Shown in pieces: positions 56,901 through 64,000 of a DNA stretch of 64,000 nt. The translations under genes were made by a program, and so were the position numbers. The stretch is from Oceanihabitans sp. IOP_32 (lineage in GTDB: Bacteria; Bacteroidota; Bacteroidia; Flavobacteriales; Flavobacteriaceae): positions 2,115,001-2,179,000 of the forward strand of contig NZ_CP040813.1 of the NCBI RefSeq assembly GCF_009498295.1, in the 5' to 3' direction. The notes beneath the pieces are model-generated. The model ran no database searches. It worked only from the letters and a program-made list of their open reading frames with translations, and was not told the origin of the DNA. Position 1 is the first letter of the stretch, and every line of letters starts with the position of its first letter.

Positions 56901-58955
56901 ATTTATGCTATCGACTTTTACGCGATTAAATTTCCATTCCTGAATTCTGGCTTCGTCTTTTAAATCACCAATAATATTTAAGCTGGTGGAGGCATGCGAG
57001 CCTTCTTTATCTAGGTTTATCACCAAATCGAAGGATAGACCCAGTTGGTTTGCAGGCGTTATCAATTCTAAATCGGATACTTTTGCAGGGAAGCCCATTA
57101 AGCCCATATCGCCCGTAAAGCCAAAAGATTTTGCACTAATAAGTTTCTTGCCCGGTTCGGTTTCCAGAGCCAGCTCTTCAAATTCGATATTAGGGAAAGA
57201 AAAGCCTTTACTATCGGCTTCTACCGCCTCTTTAGTGGGTGGCTCTTCATCTGCTTTTTGATTAATTTTACCAGCAATAGATAACTGACCCGTTAAATTG
57301 GCATAGGGATATACATGGCCTTCTTTTACATTGATGCCTATTTTAGAATTGGGTTTGAGTATAATTTCTCCTAAAAAAACTGGTGATTGGAAATCTTTTT
57401 TCCTTCCTACTTCTAAGCCCCAACCTGTGGACGCAATATAGCCTTCGTAGAGCATTGGTTCTTTTAAAATGGGAACAGTAATATCGCCACCCATTGAGCC
57501 CGCTGTAACCGTATTCATGGTTAAGGTTAGACTAATGTCATTAACCGTAAAGGCCCATTTGCCTGCAGATCCCTCACCAATATTTAACACGTTTTCTCCA
57601 TAAAACGCTCCAGAAACGCCTTGGCTATCGATAATTAAATCTTGAGCACTAAATTTTGTTCGGCCGTCGGCTGTTGTGTTATCTTCAACACCTTTGGGTA
57701 GTGTTATACTTATTTCTTTGGCATAAAAACCTCGCCATAGTTTTATATTGCCTGTATTGTAAAGGGTGTTATAACTCTCGGGCAGTTGAAAATTGCTTGC
57801 CGAACGCGAATCGCTTAAATCTAAGACCACATTCTCGGCAGTGAACCCCCAACCTTTAAGGCCTACCACTTCAAATCTTGGAAAATTAGTTTCTATAAGC
57901 AAATCGTTCCATCCGTTTGCATGTATGCTAAATGATGTGCCCACGTAGCACTTATTATCAATTAATTGCTTTCCTTTTTTAGCCTCGAAGTATTGGTTGC
58001 TTATGGTATCGCCGCAGGTATATTCACCTTTTTCGTCTATGGGTAACAGCACCTTTCTAGAAATGCGTAAATCGCCCTCTAGACCAATTTTTTTAAGGCC
58101 TGTACAGTCAAACTCGATATACGATTTTTCGGTAAAAGTTCCCGTTTTTAAATCGATGCCACCTTTTAAGGTTAACAACCAATGATCCCCGTTTATAGGA
58201 ATAGATGTATCGCCAAGCAAAACCAGTTTCATGCCATTTAACAAAGCACCATCGTGCGATAGTTTTATGCCCTCGGCACCAAAATAAAGTTCGCGTTCTG
58301 GCTCGCCGTTTTCGCCTTTTTGGGGAATAATTAATTTTGCCCAAGCTTTAAACTCGGCATATTGTGGTGTAAATTTCACTTCTACAATAGCCAGCTCTAC
58401 ACTATTTTGAGAGGTAGAATCTACTTTTTTACGCAGACCAACAGGCAGTTCTAGAAGTTCATTACCCGTAATAATATCTGTAAAATTACCTAGCTTTTTA
58501 ACCTCGTTAAAGGCTTTTTTTGCTTGGGCCTCTAGGGTATCTACTCTAGGGTTTCTAGTAAAGTTATTAGCAATAAAAGCTTGGTTAAACTCTGGTTTGC
58601 TTGCGCTTAAAGGTATGTTAAAGTGGCTGTTTTCCAGCAGTTTTTTATCGAGATTGGCAAAAACCCTACCCTTAATGGCTTCTGTGGCTTGTAAAGCTTG
58701 AGCATTGCTATTGGCCAAAGTTGTGTTACTTACATCTTGCGTTTTGCTCGCCATAGCAAGGCTGCCCATAACTGATGTTTTAGAGCGCCATGTTTGTAAC
58801 TGCTGTAAATACGCCAACTGGTTTGTAGCTGCCTTTTTAATTTTTATGGAATCGCGTGGGTTTTTACGTTCTTTGGCATACTCCAACGTATTGGCGTTTG
58901 CACTAAGTACCAGGCCACACAAGCTTAAGATGATACAGATGTATTTTTTTCTCAT
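53994..58955 (-). CDS. Very large exported protein of unknown family
   Basis: A 1,653-residue protein with signal peptide MRKKYICIILSLCGLVLSANA. I do not recognise a named family. The N-terminal 1,000 residues are long runs of beta-strands in which statements about ground level sets repeat (for example ELYFGAEGIKLSHDGALLNG, GFTAENVVLDLSDSRSASN, AFTVNDISLTLTMNTVTAGS, KSFGFTGDMGLMGFPAKVSD). Residues 1000-1200 are Gly/Tyr-rich with barrel-like strands (GFAFGLNFGYGYGFDWKLFY). Residues 1225-1320 form an Ig-like domain (LEGELEWNDTNDAVTFKPAE). No sorting domain is present. Its place between the toxin-side genes and the FN3 protein suggests a scaffold or shell for toxin export. Confidence 0.75.
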   Translation of the reverse strand: MRKKYICIILSLCGLVLSANANTLEYAKERKNPRDSIKIKKAATNQLAYLQQLQTWRSKTSVMGSLAMASKTQDVSNTTLANSNAQALQATEAIKGRVFANLDKKLLENSHFNIPLSASKPEFNQAFIANNFTRNPRVDTLEAQAKKAFNEVKKLGNFTDIITGNELLELPVGLRKKVDSTSQNSVELAIVEVKFTPQYAEFKAWAKLIIPQKGENGEPERELYFGAEGIKLSHDGALLNGMKLVLLGDTSIPINGDHWLLTLKGGIDLKTGTFTEKSYIEFDCTGLKKIGLEGDLRISRKVLLPIDEKGEYTCGDTISNQYFEAKKGKQLIDNKCYVGTSFSIHANGWNDLLIETNFPRFEVVGLKGWGFTAENVVLDLSDSRSASNFQLPESYNTLYNTGNIKLWRGFYAKEISITLPKGVEDNTTADGRTKFSAQDLIIDSQGVSGAFYGENVLNIGEGSAGKWAFTVNDISLTLTMNTVTAGSMGGDITVPILKEPMLYEGYIASTGWGLEVGRKKDFQSPVFLGEIILKPNSKIGINVKEGHVYPYANLTGQLSIAGKINQKADEEPPTKEAVEADSKGFSFPNIEFEELALETEPGKKLISAKSFGFTGDMGLMGFPAKVSDLELITPANQLGLSFDLVINLDKEGSHASTSLNIIGDLKDEARIQEWKFNRVKVDSINIKYSKSGLAMEGALAIMEDDPTYGDGFSGELSATFEKLDFSATGRAMFGKKDFRYWFVDIWSEKTEKTGDTKLPIKSFVGGVSNRMRKVSGNTTGFDLKTAKYHPSENTGLGVRAGVKIETNNSGTFSGKAYLEMEFNTNGGLNRIGFIGEGAFMIEDKGFEGVNQNQEVGKVFTKVNDFIEKNKETADKYSKYGSFLSLSKEAIPVRDVAAKGAVGAYVGIEKDFENNTFDGEFELYMDLQGVKGGGANNLAGYAKIHTSPEDWYIYLGTPQKRIELVFNAGAQIRVGGYFMTGTVLPSQLDPHPTVVKILGDDMLNGNRQENQLDAGRGFAFGLNFGYGYGFDWKLFYAFVEVGAGFDVMHAYYPDAKCVGRPGPIGNNGWYSMGQVYAYVYGEFGVKVNLLFIKGKFVIAEAGIAAMLRGQFPNPVYIQGYAGMYYSILGGLVKGRMRLKMEIGEKCELENMNTAIGVPMISDITPRDKSDEASVFSAPQAIFNYAANKDFTVDLDEGKKTFKLRLKSFTVTSEGKTLEGELEWNDTNDAVTFKPAETLPSEKEVKVVVEVSFDEKIKGSYQTVIQNGKPAVEKLESVFITDKAPGHIPLENIVYMYPVLEQQSFYPEEYNKGYVKMKTPQNYLFENGYEMRAEFMNTTTGQGIRTNLSYDRGKGTVFYDIPKMNLNNNYELNLMAFPPGADIQTKIITVETDAFTDEETGDTNWYNVDGNNQAQGTVTTTGSAIVSNKKASDVKISQDTPKSILKYNFKTSRHASFKNKVRSLKVTDNLTNFIYADVHSLSIKIANYEYLSKLEIIGNKYTGAEPLIYAQAILDDRYYKEQIYGLLYESYPLDGDIRVNRDENLLGLPPIRSFYIGNEYINHLDANASSAWVQNRIPFVYNLPYQYKLDMLYLRNKIANRYSSTGGNQAMYERYKYIIQRSFPPLPLGIFKAQLIYRTPGNIYQKGYQIKYRND

Positions 58956-58964
58956 AATTTTTGG

Positions 58965-59620
58965 TTATGATTTGGTTTTGTTTTTTTTAAATAGATTAAA
59001 AATCTCTTTTAATCCGTCCCATTTATTTGTTGATGTAAGCGGTTCTCCAGTTTGCTTGTGTTCTTTTAATTGATAATAGGTTCCCCAAAACAACAAAATA
59101 GTCATTAAAACACTAACAATAATTACAATATACCCAAATGCTATAAGAGAGTACTTTCTAAAATAAGGGATTCTACCTTTAATTTTCTCTCCATTTAAAG
59201 CCAGATAATCGAGTTGAGGGTCTTTATTGTTATATTGTACATAAAGTATATCTAATGCATTAACAAAAGCTAAATCTTCTTTATTGTAATGCTTATGAAT
59301 TTTACTGCGAAAATCTTCTTTGTTTTTAAGCAAACCGTTTTCATAGAGAAATTGTAACAACCGCTCATGGTTGTTTTCATAAAGCCTAAACTGCAATGCA
59401 ATAGTATCTTGATTCGAAATAAAACCGACATTTACGAGTTGTACAACCCTTGTATTTGGTGGAAATGGCTTAATATACATGGCATCAACCTGAGTATAGG
59501 TAAAGGGTTTGTTTTTATTTGCTTTCCTTTTGAAACCATTAGAGGCCCGAGCATTATAGCCATAAGCGGAAGCGCAATTAAATAAAAAATAAAATTTACT
59601 ATAAATTTACCTAATTTCAT
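58965..59620 (-). pseudogene. Two-helix membrane protein gene with an apparent frameshift
   Basis: The ATG at 59620 shares its A with the stop of the upstream propeller gene (TGATG), indicating coupling. It reads MKLGKFIVNFIFYLIALPLM and a first helix, then leaves frame near 59500: the first frame ends in a stop at 59432, while the second frame, open from before 59540, continues PFTYTQVDAMYIKPFPPNTR to the stop at 58965 with a second helix (LIAFGYIVIIVSVLMTILLF). One extra base in AACCCTTTACC would restore a 218-residue protein with helices at both ends and a soluble middle. Product unknown; its position suggests a role in immunity or export for the toxin locus. Confidence 0.6.
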
Positions 59621-60616
59621 CACACGTGTTCTTGTTTTCTAAGTTCATAAATATGCAAGGTATCTTCATTATCTATAAGGCATAAATAAGGTTCAAAATA
59701 CTTAATGGGTCTAGATGCAGGAAAACCTGTTGCATTTTCTTCGGTATAGAACCAATCATACTGTTGGGTTTCCATATTAAAAGCACCTATGCGGTTGCTG
59801 TAAAAATCGGTAGTGATTATATGGTTGTCTATGATTACAAAATTGTCGCGTTCAGATGAGAAAAAACCTGGTTCGTTAAAAGCTTCATACGGGGCAAATT
59901 CTACTCTACGATAAACACCTGTTTGTATATCTGTTTCAAAATAACTTGTAATAGAAATGCCTCTTAGCTTACCATTTTCATCTACTAACAAATTTTGATT
60001 ATTAGTTTTCTTAACAGACCATAATAACTCACCCGTATCTACATCGTATCCAGCTAGCGTAGTATCTTTTATTGCCATAACTAATACCTTATTATAAACC
60101 GTTAAAAATTTATAGCCTGTGCTTTCAGGAAAGTCATCGGTTATAGTTTTATCCCATAGAACTTCTCCTGTTTCTATGTTGCGGGCTTTGAAATTTGATT
60201 TTTTTCTACTGAAACAGTAATCACCAATAACACAAAGTGAAATATTCTCTAAGCTCCACAATATTTGCTTTTTTGTTAAAGAATAAATGCTATTCTTTTG
60301 ATACTCTATATCGCCTTGATATAAGACTATATAATTCTTTACTTTAAACTATCGACACACAAAAATTCATTTAAAAAAGGAACTATCTCATTTTTAATTT
60401 GAACAAATAATTACTTCGTGTGCTAATGAAATAATAGTTTGAGTGATGTTTGATTGTATCAATTACACTTATGTTTTCTTCGATTTTGAATTTTAATGTT
60501 AGATTATCAAATTGATGATAGTTTAAAATACCTTTCTTATCAGAGACCAGTAAAGAGGTGTCCAATTGAACAATCGAATAAACATTTTTAATTTCCTTAA
60601 GTTTTAGCAACTCCAT
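59620..60616 (-). pseudogene. Beta-propeller (PQQ-like) gene broken by two frameshifts
   Basis: Three consecutive frames read as one protein. Frame one, 60616-60383: MELLKLKEIKNVYSIVQLDT to NYLFKLKMR and stop. The next frame runs NEIVPFLNEFLCVDSLK across 60395-60345, and the third KNYIVLYQGDIEYQKNSIYS onward to the stop at 59620. The breaks fall in AAAAA near 60391 and near AAGTAAAG at 60343; one added base at each gives exactly 333 codons. The restored protein has repeated blades such as KARNIETGEVLWDKTI, AGYDVDTGELLWSVKKTNN and GAFNMETQQYDWFY, the PQQ-repeat pattern. It starts 2 bases after the toxin stop, the usual place of an immunity gene. Confidence 0.6.
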
Positions 60617-60617
60617 A

Positions 60618-63600
60618 CTAACGTACCCAGTTTATATAGTTAACTAATGTTCCTTTTTCTGCAAGCTGGACTAAATTTTCAGAGCTTTTTATAATTTCTG
60701 AATCCAAAGACTTAAATAATTCAGGATTTAAATCCCATAACTTTTCTGCAACATCTGGGTTTTTAAATATATTTTGAAAGGCCAGTTTCGCTTCGGCTGT
60801 ATTTTCATTAAAATAATATCTAAACTCTTTTTTACTTTTTATGTATTGATAAAACTGACTTTTTTCATCTGCAGCAATGCTTGTTACTTTTTTCCAATTT
60901 TTAAGTTCTATAGCTCGTCTTCTGTTTTTTGTAGCATTTCTAAACAACAAATCTAGTTTATGGCCAGTTTCAATATCTGGTATTTTACCTTCAAAACGAA
61001 CAAAAGAATAACCGCCTTCTGTAAGTTCGCTCCATTTATTATTTATGGTTTTAAGTGTAAAAGCACCACCTTTTGCTTTTTTAGAAGATTCGCCCATTTC
61101 TTTTAAAAATTTCTGTAGGTTTTGAGCATCATCACCAACCTTAGTTAAGGTGCCTTCTAAATCTTTAACGATATCTTTAATATAACCAACTTGTAGATCT
61201 ATATCATTTGAATTTGGGCATGTTTTACAACCAGCTCTTGCAACGCCTAATTTATCAAAAATATTATCTAATTCTTTTGAATATGTTCTTACAAAGTTTT
61301 TATGCTTAGTTGTTAAACTAAATAATGCATCTAGTATGTCTTCGTCTAAACGCATTTGCGGTCTTTTAGAAATCGATAACCAACCATCAATAAAATTAGG
61401 TTGTTTAAACTTACGCTTTAAGTTGCTAGATAACCCATCAAAATCTTCTGCCAGTTTTAATAAATCGGCATCATCTAACAAGTTTAATCGATATAACGAA
61501 TTGCTTTCATCTGCTAAACCATCAATAAAATTTCTAAATTTATTAAACTTGGCATTGGTAAGTTTATTTAGAAGATTAATTTTACCAGAACCTAAAACAG
61601 AGGCATTGGCTTCTCGCCACGCTTTTATTAATTCATCATTCTGAGAGTTATCAACCGCTGTTTTGGTTCTGTAAACTAGGTCGTCTAACTCATCAAGTGT
61701 TATTTGTTTTCCTGTTGGTCCACGTATGTCAAGCTCACTTATTACCTTTTTCTTAATATCAATATCTGCTTGAGATAATTTTGCTAAACCAGTTAATCCG
61801 CCATCTATTAAATCAAAAGCTCCTTTTGCTGTAAAAAATAGGTTTAGTGCTTCATATTCAGGAGGTAAATTATCGCCAGTTCCAAACTGGTAACCAGTTG
61901 TACCGATGGTGTAAGTGAATTCAAATAGCGGGAAAAATTGTTTGCCTAAAGTTCTGAGTAAAATTTTTCTACCTGAATTTGCACTCAACCTTGACGATAC
62001 CGCGGCAACCCTTACTGCTGATATAGCAGCTGTTCCCTCACCCACAGTAGCTACTGTTAACGTAATATTAAATATATTCCAGGCAGCATTTTTTAAACGT
62101 TGTTCTGATATGTCTGCTTTTAGATGCTCTAAAAATAGTATAGGCACAGCATAACCTTTGCCTTCAATAGTGCCACGATCATCATGTATCATGTTTGTTG
62201 CCATAGGGCTAAAAGGTGACACATTCTTCAAGAAGTAAATCATAACCATATCGAATGGTGATGAGTTTTCTGGTATTAAGTTAGTTGGATTTAAACAATT
62301 TCCTCTATTATGATCTTGTTTTTCACAAGTGATAATGTTTACTTTATGTGTGTTTTTGTTATAGGTATATTTGTAGTTGTTACGGTCTCTTACATAACTA
62401 ACAAGCACATAATCTCTATGCTCAACGTCCCAACTAATGTCTCCAACAATTCCATAAGTATCTGCTTCTAATTCGGCTCTTGAAGCTACAAGTCTATTAA
62501 GTTGTTTAAAAAACTCTGTATAGGCGTCGTTAGAAAAGAAATTTCCTAATCTTTCTTTTAAATGATAAACCATAGGTTCTCCATCTACTCCTTGGTTTAT
62601 GTCTTCAAGTGCATTTAAAAATTCTGTGGCTTCTTTTTCTCCAATTGATTTAAGAAGTTTTGCAATGACATTTTCATAGTTAGTATTAAATAAACGCAGC
62701 AGATTTCCGTCTAGCATTCGGCGTAACGCTTCAATTTTAATGTCAATTTTAGTTTCTTGTAGTTTAGAAAATTCTATGACATTTAAAACTTCAAATAATA
62801 TCTCTCTTTTGGACTTTGCAACAGCTTTATATTCTTCTTTAGTTGCTAGGTCTGTTAAAAAAGTATCTATAGAGTTATTATCAATAGTGCTAACTATTTT
62901 TTTAATTAAAGAAACATCACTTTTATCATAATCGAAGTAACTGGAAGTAATGAAAAAATTATGTTCAAAAATGAGTTTCAGTAGTTCTTGTTTACTTTCA
63001 AGATTTAAGGTTTTAAGAAACTCCTCGTCTAGATAATATAAAGCAGTATAATAATCTTCTTTACTAGCGTTTGAACCTAGTTGTTTGTTATACTTTTCAA
63101 TATTTTGATTAATCTTTTTTAATGCTGTTAAATATATAGCAAAAGCATTATCTCTTTTCCAGAATGTTTCCCATGCTAAGCTTAATTTATAGATTTCTCC
63201 TCCTTTCCATAGCCCTTTAGTAGGTTCAAAAGCATCCTTATTAAGTTGTGAAACTAATACTTCGTAATCTATCGCATCAGAATCTTTAGAACATATTAAG
63301 TATGCAATACGCCTTAAAGCGTCTTCTTCAGATTCATTTTTATCTTTTATTAGATACTTATGACTATCATAGAACTCTTGGCCTTTTTCACATAGATTTT
63401 CAATACAATTTGTAGTAATATCAACTCTCGTTAAGCTTGTATTATATTCGTTGATTTGAATGTTATCTTTATTTTTTTCTACATAACCAAAACTCGTTAA
63501 ATATATTTTTGCGCATTTATTAGGTACATGTTCGTATAAATACACACTAGAGTTATCTTTAATATCTGGAGTTGGTAATTGGTAAGGATTTTCGTGGCCT

Positions 63601-64000
63601 TTTGTTTCTGTAAAGTAACCCTTGAATGTTCCATCATCATCATATTGAGCATCATAAGCTATTCCGTTTTTTAGTCTAAAACCTGGAACTGTACCTTTAA
63701 TTTTATTCGACTCTTTCTTAGCCCTAATTGTAATGGAGTTTTTAATTTTGAATGGCTCCCATGCCGGTGTAAACCATGTCCTTCCCGCTATCTCCCCATC
63801 CTCCTCATCTTGAAACACATAAAACTTAAGCGCAGGGTGGTGTATTTGCGCCCATTCCATGTGGCTTAGTTTTACAGCATCTGGATGCTTGCCATAGTCC
63901 ATTAACCAATCTGTTTTACCATCTGGCGTATCATATAATTTAAATGGGTGTTGTAGGGCAAAAATACCGTGGCCCAATTCGTGGGCGGTTACACCCACTA
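60618..64000 (-). CDS. Polymorphic-toxin-like protein, N-terminus beyond the window
   Basis: At least 1,126 residues, still open at base 64000. It begins inside a metallopeptidase-like domain: VTAHELGHGIFALQHPF (HExxH plus a third His) followed by a Met-turn-like DWLMDYG and the HMEWAQIHHPALKFYVFQDE segment common in Bacteroidetes polymorphic toxins. The middle (100-650) is helical and charged; a hydrophobic pre-toxin region lies at about 650-760 (NIFNITLTVATVGEGTAAIS). The C-terminus (980-1126) reads like a PD-(D/E)xK nuclease: TGHKLDLLFRNATKNRRRAI with Asp 1016, then ELKNW with Glu 1031 and Lys 1033. A Cys pair (GCKTCPN) precedes it. No sorting domain is present at the end. Toxin activity is inferred from the architecture only. 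Confidence 0.8.
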   Translation of the reverse strand, partial: VGVTAHELGHGIFALQHPFKLYDTPDGKTDWLMDYGKHPDAVKLSHMEWAQIHHPALKFYVFQDEEDGEIAGRTWFTPAWEPFKIKNSITIRAKKESNKIKGTVPGFRLKNGIAYDAQYDDDGTFKGYFTETKGHENPYQLPTPDIKDNSSVYLYEHVPNKCAKIYLTSFGYVEKNKDNIQINEYNTSLTRVDITTNCIENLCEKGQEFYDSHKYLIKDKNESEEDALRRIAYLICSKDSDAIDYEVLVSQLNKDAFEPTKGLWKGGEIYKLSLAWETFWKRDNAFAIYLTALKKINQNIEKYNKQLGSNASKEDYYTALYYLDEEFLKTLNLESKQELLKLIFEHNFFITSSYFDYDKSDVSLIKKIVSTIDNNSIDTFLTDLATKEEYKAVAKSKREILFEVLNVIEFSKLQETKIDIKIEALRRMLDGNLLRLFNTNYENVIAKLLKSIGEKEATEFLNALEDINQGVDGEPMVYHLKERLGNFFSNDAYTEFFKQLNRLVASRAELEADTYGIVGDISWDVEHRDYVLVSYVRDRNNYKYTYNKNTHKVNIITCEKQDHNRGNCLNPTNLIPENSSPFDMVMIYFLKNVSPFSPMATNMIHDDRGTIEGKGYAVPILFLEHLKADISEQRLKNAAWNIFNITLTVATVGEGTAAISAVRVAAVSSRLSANSGRKILLRTLGKQFFPLFEFTYTIGTTGYQFGTGDNLPPEYEALNLFFTAKGAFDLIDGGLTGLAKLSQADIDIKKKVISELDIRGPTGKQITLDELDDLVYRTKTAVDNSQNDELIKAWREANASVLGSGKINLLNKLTNAKFNKFRNFIDGLADESNSLYRLNLLDDADLLKLAEDFDGLSSNLKRKFKQPNFIDGWLSISKRPQMRLDEDILDALFSLTTKHKNFVRTYSKELDNIFDKLGVARAGCKTCPNSNDIDLQVGYIKDIVKDLEGTLTKVGDDAQNLQKFLKEMGESSKKAKGGAFTLKTINNKWSELTEGGYSFVRFEGKIPDIETGHKLDLLFRNATKNRRRAIELKNWKKVTSIAADEKSQFYQYIKSKKEFRYYFNENTAEAKLAFQNIFKNPDVAEKLWDLNPELFKSLDSEIIKSSENLVQLAEKGTLVNYINWVR

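Overview
The window is a stretch of an AT-rich flavobacterial chromosome, most likely a marine gliding member of the family Flavobacteriaceae. Supporting evidence: PorV and GldJ of the type IX secretion (T9SS) and gliding machinery, a T9SS type A sorting domain, SprB repeats, promoters of the Bacteroidetes type (TTTG, about 20 bases, TAnnTTTG), DUF1599, BT_3928, DUF3810 and DUF4293 family proteins, and short tRNAs without encoded CCA. No insertion sequence, phage gene or CRISPR array was seen.

Layout. 1-6.1 kb: porV (cut by the edge), gldJ, murF and a small exported protein; porU, expected between porV and gldJ, is absent. 6.3-8.3 kb: a DeaD-like RNA helicase behind a structured leader. 8.5-10.25 kb: an intergenic array of about six 300-base units. 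10.3-18.1 kb: a minus-strand run with an M48 protease, a TrmH methyltransferase, two amidohydrolase-like exported proteins (three domains, only one with an intact HxH motif) and a DUF3810 protein. 18.4-26.8 kb: pepD, a second repeat array (three 360-base units with a long palindrome), yidD, cysS, folE, a FadL-type porin and a low-complexity lipoprotein. 26.9-36.1 kb: proS, tRNA-Glu, rpsT, rho, an FKBP isomerase, a phosphodiesterase, truA and an MsbA-like ABC exporter. 36.2-43.8 kb: folP-lipoprotein-cdaA on the minus strand, and DUF1599, BT_3928, TlpA, tpiA, prmA and clpS on the plus strand; the tail of tpiA lies in a 235-base tandem duplication. 43.8-46.8 kb: a sulfur-transport cluster (HMA protein, TauE, two YeeE-type halves) with a divergent Crp/Fnr regulator and tRNA-Arg.

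The most unusual part is 46.8-64 kb, all on the minus strand. Read in the direction of transcription it holds the C-terminal 1,126 residues or more of a polymorphic-toxin-like protein (zinc-metallopeptidase-like motif, a hydrophobic middle, a C-terminal PD-(D/E)xK-like nuclease signature), a beta-propeller gene and a two-helix membrane protein gene that each appear broken by single-base frameshifts, a 1,653-residue exported protein of unknown family, a fibronectin type III protein and a 1,643-residue SprB-repeat adhesin with a T9SS sorting domain. Order, strand and tight spacing suggest one export and antagonism locus in which the toxin is delivered with its own large surface partners and the small broken genes are candidate immunity genes. 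That function is inference; the open frames, motifs and frame breaks are visible in the sequence.
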